A DNA stretch of 6,415 nucleotides. Source: an uncultured Collinsella sp. (GTDB lineage: Bacteria > Actinomycetota > Coriobacteriia > Coriobacteriales > Coriobacteriaceae). The notes under the pieces are model-generated. The model saw only the letters and a program-made list of their open reading frames with translations, was not told where the DNA came from and did not search any database. Shown here one piece after another: positions 1 through 5,388 of the stretch. The translations under genes were made by a program, and so were the position numbers. Each line of letters opens with the position of its first letter. Positions within the stretch are counted from its first letter, which is position 1. The stretch spans positions 1 to 6,415 of the forward strand of contig CABUDB010000096.1 of the NCBI GenBank assembly GCA_902490245.1, given 5' to 3'.

Positions 1-78
1 GTGGACGCCTCGGTAAAACTGCCGGAAGGCTATCACATCGAACGAACAGGAGAGCACTTAATGTGCTCTCCGTCGTGA
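1..78 (+). CDS. 3' end of an upstream gene, possibly ribosomal protein S10 (partial)
   Basis: An open frame enters from the left edge and ends at TGA 76-78. It reads VDASVKLPEGYHIE, then ERTGEHLMCSPS. The first part resembles the S10 C-terminus, whose family pattern is VDALMRLDLPAGVDIEIKL: VDA and LP-G--IE line up if two residues are missing. S10 (rpsJ) is also the gene expected directly upstream of rplC. The last 11 residues do not resemble S10 and are encoded across a perfect hairpin and an SD-like AGGAGAG, so the protein end may be altered, or this may not be S10 at all. With only 25 codons visible the call is tentative. The alternative is intergenic sequence with a chance open frame. Confidence 0.35.
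   Translation: MDASVKLPEGYHIERTGEHLMCSPS
49..71 (+). other. Perfect 9-bp hairpin containing an orphan ribosome-binding site and ATG
   Basis: GGAGAGCAC (49-57) is the exact reverse complement of GTGCTCTCC (63-71), with the five-base loop TTAAT. The left arm contains a good SD (AGGAG, 48-52) correctly spaced from ATG 61-63, which opens a five-codon frame, MCSPS, ending in TGA. The SD and spacer (GGAGAGCACTTA) closely resemble those of rplD (GGAGAACACTTAA) and rpsS (GGAGAAAGCACTT) in this window. No T-run follows, so it is not a normal intrinsic terminator. It could be a post-gene stem, a translational lock on a leader peptide, or the remnant of a former gene start. Confidence 0.6.
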
Positions 79-195
79 GCAGGACTGTAGAGCAGCAACC
101 TTAATATGTCTCAGGCCCGCCCCCCCTCCGCCGCACACTGGGAACGTGCCACGCACTTTACCTGCGTAAACAATGTGAGTGAAATATGAATCTCG

Positions 196-221
196 ATGGA
201 TACGCCCGCAGCCGTGTATAC
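196..221 (+). repeat. 26-base intergenic repeat, copy 1 (before rplC)
   Basis: ATGGATACGCCCG followed by CAGCCGTGTATAC. The same 26 bases occur at 2061-2086 before rplB with only three differences (T/C at position 6, C/G at 14, G/A at 16). It ends in GTGTATAC, followed here by T to give TATACT (217-222), a good -10-like hexamer. A TGGATA (197-202) sits 14 bases upstream, which is short for a sigma-70 -35 box. Copy 1 lacks the left arm that pairs with this sequence in copy 2, so conservation may act at the DNA level (promoter or operator) rather than through that stem. Confidence 0.7.
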
Positions 222-281
222 TAAACAGCTGTGTGAAACCAGGGGAGTATTCTGGCTGGACAAAATGCCTGCTTAATAGGG

Positions 282-309
282 TTGTCAGGTAGTCCGGGCG
301 AAATACAAG
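282..309 (+). promoter_or_regulatory. Weak candidate sigma-70 promoter for rplC
   Basis: TTGTCA (282-287, 5/6 match to TTGACA), a 16-base spacer, then TACAAG (304-309, 4/6 match to TATAAT). It would start transcription near 316 and give a leader of roughly 90 bases containing the 334-385 hairpin. The -35-like box lies inside a possible stem. A competing candidate is TATACT at 217-222. Pattern match only. Confidence 0.25.
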
Positions 310-333
310 GCTGGGGAGCACGTCGTGTAAGTA

Positions 334-385
334 GTGGTCCTCTAGGGGCGTACGCTCGGTGGTGTACGCATTGTCCCAAGACCAC
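334..385 (+). promoter_or_regulatory. Three-segment hairpin just upstream of rplC start
   Basis: GTGGTC (334-339) pairs with GACCAC (380-385); inside it GGG (345-347) can pair with CCC (375-377); at the tip GCGTAC (348-353) pairs with GTACGC (364-369) around a ten-base loop. The structure ends 20 bases before the TTG start of rplC, leaving only a weak GGGA SD in the single-stranded stretch. This position suits a translational regulatory element or an r-protein binding site. L4 controls the S10 leader in E. coli, but no homology to that leader is claimed. Confidence 0.5.
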
Positions 386-405
386 GCGAGAGTTGGGATC
401 ATATC

Positions 406-1026
406 TTGATCAGCATGATTCTCGGCCGCAAGATTGGCATGACCCAGGTTTGGGACGAGGACGACAACGTCGTTCCCGTCACGGTCATCCAGGCTGGCCC
501 CTGCGCTGTCTCGCAGGTTAAAACTCAGGCAACCGACGGCTATGACGCCGTCCAGATCGGTTTCGGCGACATCAAGGCCAAGAACGTGAACAAGCCCATG
601 GCTGGTCACTTCGCTAAGGCTGGCGTCGAGCCTGTCCGTTTCCTTCGTGAGGTCCGCGTCGAGAACGGCGAGGAGCACAAGGTCGGCGAGGTCGTCACCG
701 TCGCTGATTTCGCTGATGTCGAGAAGGTCGACGTCATCGGTACCTCCAAGGGTAAGGGCTTCCAGGGTCGCATCAAGCGCTGGGGTCAGCGCCGCGGTCC
801 TATGACGCATGGTTCTCACTTCCAGCGTCACCCCGGTTCTATCGGTCAGTGCGCCTATCCTGCGCGCGTCCTCAAGGGCGTCAAGATGGCCGGTCACATG
901 GGTAACGAGCGCGTTACCGTCAAGAACCTTTCCGTTGTCCGCATCGATGCCGAGCAGAACCTCATCTTGGTCAAGGGCGCTGTCCCGGGTGCCAAGAATG
1001 GTCTCGTCGCCATCCGTATGGCCTAA
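406..1026 (+). CDS. rplC: 50S ribosomal protein L3
   Basis: L3 binds domains near the 3' end of 23S rRNA and is among the first proteins needed for 50S assembly; its long loop reaches toward the peptidyl transferase centre. The product is 206 residues, normal for the family (E. coli 209). Hallmarks are [10 protein letters not shown] (residues 7-16), SKGKGFQG (114-121), GPMTHGS (131-137), and HPGSIGQ with [11 protein letters not shown] (142-170). The start is TTG 406: it gives the family-like MIS-ILG N-terminus and has a weak GGGA (395-398) at 7 bases. ATG 415 is possible but its nearest SD is about 16 bases away. The residue matching the methylated Gln150 of E. coli is Ala150. It is followed 46 bases later by rplD. 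Identity is certain; only the start is open. Confidence 0.97.
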   Translation: MISMILGRKIGMTQVWDEDDNVVPVTVIQAGPCAVSQVKTQATDGYDAVQIGFGDIKAKNVNKPMAGHFAKAGVEPVRFLREVRVENGEEHKVGEVVTVADFADVEKVDVIGTSKGKGFQGRIKRWGQRRGPMTHGSHFQRHPGSIGQCAYPARVLKGVKMAGHMGNERVTVKNLSVVRIDAEQNLILVKGAVPGAKNGLVAIRMA

Positions 1027-1072
1027 GGGCCCAGCCCATTTAGCCCAGCGTCATACCAAGGAGAACACTTAA

Positions 1073-1699
1073 ATGGCAAAGTTTGAAGTAAAGAACAGCG
1101 AGGGCAAGAAGGTCGCCGAGGCCGAGCTCGCCGCTGAGGTGTACGGCATCGAGCCGAACATCCACGTTATGCACCACATCGTCAAGTGCCAGATGGCCTC
1201 TTGGCGTCAGGGCACCCAGTCCGCTAAGGGCCGCTCTGAGGTTTCCGGTGGCGGCAAGAAGCCTTGGCGTCAGAAGGGCACCGGCCGTGCCCGCCAGGGT
1301 TCCATCCGTGCTGCCCAGTGGCGTCACGGTGGCGTCGTCTTCGCCCCCAAGCCCCGTTCCTACGCTAAGCGTATGAACAACAAGGAGGTCAAGCTGGCTA
1401 TGCGCTCCGCGCTGTCCGCCAAGCTGGCCGATGGCGAGCTCGTGCTCGTCGACGACTACGGCTTCGAGAAGCCTTCCACCAAGGCTGCCGTCGCCATGCT
1501 CAAGGCTCTCGGCCTTGAGGGCAAGCGTCTGACCATCATCGTTCGCGACGAGGACGTCAACGCTTACCTGTCGTTCCGCAACATTCCCAAGACGTTCATC
1601 ATCACCGCCGACGAGGCCAACACCTACGATCTCGTCAACAACAACGCTGTGCTGATGCCCGCCGACATCGCCGCTCACTTCGGGGAGGTGCTTGCATAA
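1073..1699 (+). CDS. rplD: 50S ribosomal protein L4
   Basis: L4 is an early-assembling 23S rRNA binding protein whose extended loop lines the peptide exit tunnel. In E. coli it also represses its own S10 operon at transcription and translation. The product is 208 residues, family length. The tunnel loop spans about residues 45-100, with GGGKKPWRQKGTGRARQG at 59-76, then SIRAAQWRHGGVVFAPKPRSY. This departs slightly from the common IRAPQWRGGG form. The C-terminal globular domain contains the conserved LVLVDDY and the NIPK region. The SD is AAGGAG (1058-1063), well spaced from ATG 1073. The stop directly abuts the rplW start with no gap, indicating tight co-translation. Confidence 0.98.
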   Translation: MAKFEVKNSEGKKVAEAELAAEVYGIEPNIHVMHHIVKCQMASWRQGTQSAKGRSEVSGGGKKPWRQKGTGRARQGSIRAAQWRHGGVVFAPKPRSYAKRMNNKEVKLAMRSALSAKLADGELVLVDDYGFEKPSTKAAVAMLKALGLEGKRLTIIVRDEDVNAYLSFRNIPKTFIITADEANTYDLVNNNAVLMPADIAAHFGEVLA

Positions 1700-1987
1700 A
1701 TGACCGCCCACGAGATCATCATCCGTCCGATCGTGTCCGAGCGTTCCTTCTCCGGCATGGAGCAGAACAAGTACACGTTCGAGGTCGCCAAGGATGCTAA
1801 CAAGTATCAGATCAAGGACGCTGTCGAGGAGATCTTCGGCGTCAAGGTCGTTCGCGTGAACACCCTGACGGTCAAGCCCAAGACCAAGCGCGTGCGCTAT
1901 GTCGCCGGCAAGACCCGTTCTTGGAAGAAGGCCATCGTCACGCTGGCCGAGGGCGACACCATCGAGGTCTTTGGCAACCAGGCCTAA
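1700..1987 (+). CDS. rplW: 50S ribosomal protein L23
   Basis: L23 sits at the exit of the peptide tunnel and is the docking site for trigger factor and the signal recognition particle. The product is 95 residues, normal length. IIIRPIVSERS near the N-terminus (residues 6-16), KYTFEVAKDANK (24-35), IKDAVEEIFGVKV (38-50) and the basic loop KPKTKRVRY (59-67) are typical. The start ATG 1700 follows the rplD stop immediately. Its SD is GGGGAGG (1682-1688), inside the end of rplD, 11 bases from the start. It is the last gene of the first block; a 179-base structured gap follows. Confidence 0.98.
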   Translation: MTAHEIIIRPIVSERSFSGMEQNKYTFEVAKDANKYQIKDAVEEIFGVKVVRVNTLTVKPKTKRVRYVAGKTRSWKKAIVTLAEGDTIEVFGNQA

Positions 1988-2004
1988 GACTCGCTGCTGT
2001 TGAG

Positions 2005-2042
2005 TGAGCTCATGCCTCCCAAATAGGGGAGGCGAGAGCTCA
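2005..2042 (+). other. Long interrupted hairpin after rplW
   Basis: TGAGCTC (2005-2011) pairs with GAGCTCA (2036-2042). After a 2x2 internal loop (AT/GA), GCCTCCC (2014-2020) pairs with GGGAGGC (2027-2033) around the loop AAATAG. Fourteen pairs in all, starting 17 bases after the rplW stop. The downstream sequence AGGTTTCGGG lacks a proper T-run, so termination would be partial at best. A role as attenuator, processing site or mRNA 3'-end stabiliser is possible. Confidence 0.65.
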
Positions 2043-2043
2043 A

Positions 2044-2078
2044 GGTTTCGGGCGTATAAAATGGACACGCCCGGAACC
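2044..2078 (+). other. 12-bp stem-loop overlapping the 26-base repeat
   Basis: GGTTTCGGGCGT (2044-2055) pairs with ACGCCCGGAACC (2067-2078) through 11 Watson-Crick pairs and one G-U, with the loop ATAAAATGGAC. It starts one base after the previous hairpin ends. The right arm also has an exclusive alternative: CCGGA (2071-2075) with TCCGG (2088-2092). TATAAA (2055-2060) lies at the left-arm/loop junction and could instead be a -10 box at DNA level, though no -35 is evident. Confidence 0.6.
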
Positions 2079-2086
2079 GTGTATAC
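2061..2086 (+). repeat. 26-base intergenic repeat, copy 2 (before rplB)
   Basis: ATGGACACGCCCG followed by GAACCGTGTATAC, 23/26 identical to 196-221 before rplC. TGGACA (2062-2067) is one mismatch from the -35 consensus, but the TATAC block begins only 14 bases later. If TATACG (2082-2087) were a -10, transcription would begin around 2094, exactly where the next RNA stem starts. Shared promoter, operator, or a duplicated leader fragment are the alternatives. Confidence 0.7.
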
Positions 2087-2093
2087 GTCCGGT

Positions 2094-2138
2094 GTCATCG
2101 CACCCGAGGCAGAACCTCGAATCCCTGTCTGCGATGGC
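2094..2138 (+). promoter_or_regulatory. Nested stem-loop upstream of rplB
   Basis: CATCGCA (2096-2102) pairs with TGCGATG (2130-2136), extendable by T-G and G-C pairs to 2094/2138. Inside, CGAGG (2105-2109) pairs with CCTCG (2115-2119) around CAGAA. The unpaired strand AATCCC (2120-2125) is the exact complement of GGGATT (2158-2163), which contains the rplB SD, so a pseudoknot or alternative pairing could shut off rplB translation. Confidence 0.5.
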
Positions 2139-2166
2139 TAACGGATTCCTATTGAAAGGGATTGTA

Positions 2167-2997
2167 ATGGCTGTAAAGCACCTTAAGCCGACCTCCGCTG
2201 GTAGGCGTTGGCAGACGATCTCCGACTTCTCCGAGATCACCTGCACCAAGCCCGAGAAGTCTCTTCTCGAGCCCCTGCCCAAGAAGGCCGGTCGTAACAA
2301 CAACGGCCGCATCACCACCCGCCACCAGGGCGGCGGCGTGAAGCGTCGTTACCGCGTGATCGACTTCAAGCGCAACAAGGACGGCGTGCCCGCCAAGGTT
2401 GCCACGATCGAGTACGATCCGAACCGTTCCGCTCGCATCGCTCTGCTGCACTACGCTGACGGTGAGAAGCGCTACATCCTGGCCCCCAAGGGCCTCGAGG
2501 TCGGTCAGACCATCATGTCCGGTTCTGACGCCGACATCAAGCCGGGCAACGCTCTGCCCCTCGCCGACATCCCCGTCGGTACGCTCATCCACGCCGTCGA
2601 GTTCCAGCCGGGCAAGGGCGCTGCTATCGCCCGTTCCGCCGGTAACTCCTGCCAGCTGATGGGTAAGGAGGGCAAGTACGCTATCGTCCGCATGCCTTCC
2701 TCCGAGATGCGCCGCATCCTCGTTACCTGCCGCGCCACCGTCGGTGAGGTCGGCAACGCCGATCACGCCAACATCGTCATCGGCAAGGCCGGCCGTAAGC
2801 GTCACATGAACGTGCGCCCGACCGTCCGCGGTACCGTCATGAACCCTGTCGACCACCCGCACGGCGGTGGCGAGGGCAAGAACCACACCTCTGGTCGTCC
2901 CTCTGTTACCCCCTGGGGTAAGCCGACGAAGGGCCTTCGTACGCGCAAGAAGAAGAAGGTCTCGAACCAGCACATCATTCGTCGCCGTAAGAAGTAA
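2167..2997 (+). CDS. rplB: 50S ribosomal protein L2
   Basis: L2 is a primary 23S rRNA binding protein needed for subunit association and for peptidyl transferase activity. The product is 276 residues (E. coli 273). The N-terminus is [14 protein letters not shown]; the RNA-binding core has [20 protein letters not shown] (42-61). The functional loop [12 protein letters not shown] (226-237) includes His230, equivalent to the critical E. coli His229. The C-terminus is basic and ends RRRKK. The frame is open upstream to 2092, but ATG 2167 matches the family N-terminus and has AAAGGGA at proper spacing. Heavily structured leader DNA precedes it, and rpsS follows after 32 bases. Confidence 0.98.
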   Translation: MAVKHLKPTSAGRRWQTISDFSEITCTKPEKSLLEPLPKKAGRNNNGRITTRHQGGGVKRRYRVIDFKRNKDGVPAKVATIEYDPNRSARIALLHYADGEKRYILAPKGLEVGQTIMSGSDADIKPGNALPLADIPVGTLIHAVEFQPGKGAAIARSAGNSCQLMGKEGKYAIVRMPSSEMRRILVTCRATVGEVGNADHANIVIGKAGRKRHMNVRPTVRGTVMNPVDHPHGGGEGKNHTSGRPSVTPWGKPTKGLRTRKKKKVSNQHIIRRRKK

Positions 2998-3029
2998 TTT
3001 CGGATACCGAGTTTTAGGAGAAAGCACTT

Positions 3030-3290
3030 ATGAGCAGAAGTCTCAAAAAGGGCCCGTTCGTGGAGACTCGCCTTCTCTCGCGTATCACCGCGATGAACGA
3101 GGCTGGCAAGAAGGACGTCGTGAAGACCTGGTCCCGCGCGTCCACCATCTTCCCCGAGATGGTTGGTCACACCATCGCCGTCCACGACGGCCGCAAGCAT
3201 GTGCCCGTGTATGTTACCGAGTCCATGGTTGGTCACAAGCTCGGCGAGTTCGCGCCGACTCGTACGTTCCGTGGCCACAAGGCCAAATAG
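3030..3290 (+). CDS. rpsS: 30S ribosomal protein S19
   Basis: S19 sits in the head of the small subunit with S13 and contacts the A-site finger and tRNA region. The product is 86 residues, within the family range of about 90. [11 protein letters not shown] at the N-terminus, [32 protein letters not shown] in the core (two adjoining blocks, about 31-62) and the [16 protein letters not shown] block near the C-terminus are diagnostic. The SD is TAGGAG (3015-3020), about nine bases from ATG 3030. The stop TAG merges into the SD of rplV (AGGGGG). Confidence 0.98.
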   Translation: MSRSLKKGPFVETRLLSRITAMNEAGKKDVVKTWSRASTIFPEMVGHTIAVHDGRKHVPVYVTESMVGHKLGEFAPTRTFRGHKAK

Positions 3291-3304
3291 GGGGTTAACC
3301 GTAA

Positions 3305-3676
3305 ATGGCAACTAAGTCTATTGAAACTGAGGCCACCGAGGTTCGCGCCGTCGCTAAGTACGTGCGTGTTTCCCCCAGCAAGGCCCGCCTGGTGGTCGAT
3401 CTGATCCGCCGCAAGCCTGTCGCTCAGGCCTTCGACATCCTCCACTTCTGCGACCGCGCCGTCGCCGTGGATGTCGAGAAGGTTCTCCGTTCCGCCGTTG
3501 CGAACGCCGAGAACAACAACGGTCTGCGTGCCGACAACCTGGTTGTCGCCGCTGCCTATGTTGACGAGGGTCCGACGCTTAAGCGCATCCGTCCCCGCGC
3601 CAAGGGTTCCGCTTCTCGCATTCTGAAGCGTACTTCCCACATCACCGTCGTCGTTGCTCCTCGAAAGGAGGCGTAA
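3305..3676 (+). CDS. rplV: 50S ribosomal protein L22
   Basis: L22 contacts all domains of 23S rRNA and its beta-hairpin reaches into the exit tunnel next to L4. The product is 123 residues, slightly longer than the usual ~110 because of an N-terminal extension of about ten residues ([13 protein letters not shown]) before the family start [17 protein letters not shown]. The tunnel hairpin is at [18 protein letters not shown] (about residues 89-106), followed by [10 protein letters not shown]. The SD is AGGGGG (3289-3294), ten bases before ATG 3305. Its last codons carry the strong AAAGGAGG SD of rpsC. Confidence 0.97.
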   Translation: MATKSIETEATEVRAVAKYVRVSPSKARLVVDLIRRKPVAQAFDILHFCDRAVAVDVEKVLRSAVANAENNNGLRADNLVVAAAYVDEGPTLKRIRPRAKGSASRILKRTSHITVVVAPRKEA

Positions 3677-3682
3677 AGCTGT

Positions 3683-4393
3683 ATGGGTCAGAAAGTCTAC
3701 CCCACCGGCTTCCGTCTTGGCATCACCGAGAACTGGCGCTCCCGCTGGTTCGCAGAGAAGGATTACGCTAAGACCCTCGGTAACGATCTCGAGATCCGCA
3801 AGTACCTCGAGAAGCGTCTTTCCCGCGCAGCTGTCTCCCGCGTCGAGATCGAGCGCGCTGGCGACAAGGTGAAGGTCATCATCCTCACCGCTCGCCCCGG
3901 CGTTGTCATCGGTAAGAAGGGTGCCGAGATCGATACCCTCCGCACCGAGCTCGAGAAGGTCGCTGGCGTCTCCAAGGGCCAGCTCTCCGTCGACGTTGTC
4001 GAGATCAAGCGCCCCGAGCTCGACGCCAACCTCGTTGCTCAGTCTATCGCCGAGCAGCTCGAGGGCCGCGTTGCCTTCCGTCGCGCTATGCGCAAGGCTG
4101 TCCAGTCTGCCCGCAAGGCCGGCGCTAAGGGCATCCGTATCCAGTGCTCCGGTCGTCTCGGTGGTGCCGAGATGGGCCGTCGTGAGTGGTACCGCGAGGG
4201 TCGCGTGCCTCTGCACACCCTCCGTGCCAAGATCGACTACGGCACGGCTGTCGCCAGCACCACCATGGGCGCTTGCGGCGTGAAGGTCTGGATCTACCTG
4301 GGCGAAAAGCTCCCGGGCCAGCCTGTTCCCAACCCTGCACTCGAGGGCTCTTCCCGTCCTCGTCGTCGTAACTCCGAGAGGAGGGGTCAGTAG
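3683..4393 (+). CDS. rpsC: 30S ribosomal protein S3
   Basis: S3 lies at the mRNA entry channel of the small subunit and has a type II KH domain. The product is 236 residues. It begins [14 protein letters not shown] as expected; the KH GXXG loop is GKKG (77-80) in [11 protein letters not shown]. The C-terminal domain shows [20 protein letters not shown] (two adjoining blocks, about 154-173) and the conserved DYG segment. The tail is arginine-rich ([14 protein letters not shown]). The SD AAAGGAGG (3664-3671) is unusually complete but lies 11 bases from ATG 3683. The stop TAG overlaps the rplP GTG start by one base. Confidence 0.98.
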   Translation: MGQKVYPTGFRLGITENWRSRWFAEKDYAKTLGNDLEIRKYLEKRLSRAAVSRVEIERAGDKVKVIILTARPGVVIGKKGAEIDTLRTELEKVAGVSKGQLSVDVVEIKRPELDANLVAQSIAEQLEGRVAFRRAMRKAVQSARKAGAKGIRIQCSGRLGGAEMGRREWYREGRVPLHTLRAKIDYGTAVASTTMGACGVKVWIYLGEKLPGQPVPNPALEGSSRPRRRNSERRGQ

Positions 4394-4896
4394 TGCTTGC
4401 CCCTAAGCGTATTCTTCACCGCAAGGTGCAGCGTGGCTCCATGAAGGGCCAGGCCAAGGGTAATACCGAGCTGCATTTCGGCGAGTTTGGTATCCAGGCT
4501 CTCGAGGCCCATTGGATCACCAACCGTCAGATCGAGGCCGCTCGTATTGCCATGACCCGCTACATGAAGCGTGGCGGTCGTGTCTACATCACGATCTTCC
4601 CCGATAAGCCCATCACCAAGAAGCCTGCCGAGACTCGCATGGGTTCTGGTAAGGGTAACCCCGAGGAGTGGGTGGCCGTCGTCAAGCCCGGCCGCATCAT
4701 GTTCGAGGTCAAGGGCGTGCCTGAGGAGGTCGCTCGCGAGGCTCTGCGTCTTGCACAGCACAAGCTTCCCATCAAGACCAAGATTGTTGCTGCCAAGAAC
4801 GCTGAGCAGCGCATCGAGAAGGAGATGGCTGAGGAGGCCGCTCTCGAGGCCAAGTGGGCTGCTGAGGACGCCGCCGCCGCCAAGGAGGAGAACTAA
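4393..4896 (+). CDS. rplP: 50S ribosomal protein L16 with long charged C-terminal tail
   Basis: L16 stabilises the A-site tRNA region of the 50S subunit. Residues 1-135 match the normal protein: [15 protein letters not shown], then [20 protein letters not shown] (81-100, containing the conserved arginine that corresponds to hydroxylated Arg81 of E. coli), and LPIKTKIV (125-132). Standard L16 ends near 136-140, but this one continues to 167 with an Ala/Glu/Lys-rich stretch ([18 protein letters not shown], then [12 protein letters not shown]) that looks helical or coiled. The start is GTG 4393, overlapping the rpsC stop by one base, with SD GAGGGG (4381-4386). The stop TAA overlaps the rpmC ATG by one base, and the last codons double as the rpmC SD. 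Confidence 0.97.
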   Translation: MLAPKRILHRKVQRGSMKGQAKGNTELHFGEFGIQALEAHWITNRQIEAARIAMTRYMKRGGRVYITIFPDKPITKKPAETRMGSGKGNPEEWVAVVKPGRIMFEVKGVPEEVAREALRLAQHKLPIKTKIVAAKNAEQRIEKEMAEEAALEAKWAAEDAAAAKEEN

Positions 4897-5111
4897 TGAA
4901 GCCCGCAGAGATTCGTGAGCTCTCGGACGCTCAGCTCGTTGAGAAGCTGAAGGAAATGCGCGCCGAGCTCTTTAACCTTCGTTTCCAGATGGCCACCAGC
5001 CAGCTGGACAACACCGCTCGCGTCAACACCGTGAAGAAGGACATCGCTCGCGTCCTCACGGAGCAGCGCGCCCGCGAGATCGCAGCGGAGAAGTCCGCTG
5101 TCGCCGAGTAG
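4896..5111 (+). CDS. rpmC: 50S ribosomal protein L29
   Basis: L29 is a small two-helix protein near the tunnel exit, next to L23, and contributes to the trigger factor/SRP docking site. The product is 71 residues, normal size. [20 protein letters not shown] opens the first helix; ELFNLRFQMATSQLDN (25-40) is the family signature; the second helix carries NTVKKDIARVLTEQR. The start ATG overlaps the rplP stop (TAATG), with a strong SD AAGGAGG (4882-4888) seven bases upstream. rpsQ follows after 16 bases. Confidence 0.97.
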   Translation: MKPAEIRELSDAQLVEKLKEMRAELFNLRFQMATSQLDNTARVNTVKKDIARVLTEQRAREIAAEKSAVAE

Positions 5112-5127
5112 GACCTAAGGAGAGAAC

Positions 5128-5388
5128 ATGACTGATTCGCGTAACTCGCGTAAGGTCCGTACGGGTGTCGTTACCTCCGTCTCCGGTGCCAAGACCATTG
5201 TTGTCACCATCACCGAGCGCAAGCGTCACCCCAAGTACGGCAAGATGATGACCAGCTCCAAGAAGCTGCACGCTCACGACGAGGAGTGCACGGCTGGCGT
5301 GGGCGATACCGTCCGCGTTATGGAGACCCGTCCTATGTCCAAGATGAAGCGTTGGCGCCTCATCGAGGTCGTCGAGCGCGCTAAATAA
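5128..5388 (+). CDS. rpsQ: 30S ribosomal protein S17
   Basis: S17 is an OB-fold primary binder of 16S rRNA, essential early in 30S assembly. The product is 86 residues. RKVRTGVVTSVSGAKTIVVT at the N-terminus, KRHPKYGKMM (about 32-41), KLHAHDEE, and GVGDTVRVMETRPMSKMKRW followed by RLIEVVE are characteristic. The SD is AAGGAGAG (5117-5124), close to ATG 5128. A 5-bp hairpin AGTCG/CGACT (5391-5395/5402-5406) begins right after its stop, followed by the structured gap before rplN. Confidence 0.98.
   Translation: MTDSRNSRKVRTGVVTSVSGAKTIVVTITERKRHPKYGKMMTSSKKLHAHDEECTAGVGDTVRVMETRPMSKMKRWRLIEVVERAK

Larger units (their letters stand above)
79..405 (+). other. Structured non-coding region upstream of rplC (candidate promoter and leader RNA)
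   Basis: About 330 bases without a convincing gene, less GC-rich than the surrounding coding sequence and with a C-run at 119-126. Visible structure: hairpin ACGCA/TGCGT (151-155/163-167); a 26-base sequence repeated before rplB (196-221); CCAG/CTGG (239-242/252-255); a bulged stem 256-261/292-297 continuing as 266-271/286-291; and a long hairpin at 334-385. Such a gap is far longer than the usual spacing between rpsJ and rplC inside an S10 operon. It most likely carries an internal or primary promoter and an untranslated leader for rplC. No known riboswitch or RNA family was recognised. Confidence 0.55.
1988..2166 (+). other. Structured gap between rplW and rplB (candidate leader RNA)
   Basis: In most S10 operons rplW and rplB lie within a few dozen bases; here 179 bases separate them. 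By eye the gap folds into three consecutive elements: 2005-2042, 2044-2078 and 2094-2138. A short stretch then leads to the rplB SD (AAAGGGA, 2155-2161). The SD can be covered by AATCCC (2120-2125) or by ATTCC (2145-2149). The 26-base repeat (2061-2086) spans the second element. No T-run follows the first two hairpins, so they are not standard terminators. This is probably a regulatory leader, with or without its own promoter. I recognise no named RNA family. Confidence 0.6.

Noticed and set aside
106..189. 27-codon frame MSQARPPSAAHWERATHF... in the gap before rplC
   Set aside because: No SD, no recognisable features and low-complexity codons; more likely chance.
283..315. GTCAGGTAGTCCGGGCGAAA resembles the SRP RNA tip (GTCAGGTCCGGAAGG)
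   Set aside because: The conserved GGAAGGAAGCAGCC loop and long closing stems of SRP RNA are missing.
64..408. Gap between ATG 61 and rplC as a self-splicing intron
   Set aside because: No group I P/Q/R/S core and no GTGYG start or domain V of a group II intron; the U-G pair expected at a group I 5' splice site is also absent.
58..897. Long minus-strand open frame of 279 codons, and similar ones at 1040-2098, 2149-3027 and 3233-4216
   Set aside because: They are antisense shadows of GC-rich r-protein genes; their Asp/Leu/Gly/Val-rich composition is typical of such mirrors and no SD or family match is seen.
2005..2042. Intrinsic terminator after rplW
   Set aside because: The stem is strong but is followed by AGGTTTCGGG rather than a T-run, so I list it only as a hairpin.
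2092..2166. N-terminal extension of L2 from a start at 2092
   Set aside because: The extension is unlike any L2 start and would overlap the structured leader; ATG 2167 has the SD and the family N-terminus.
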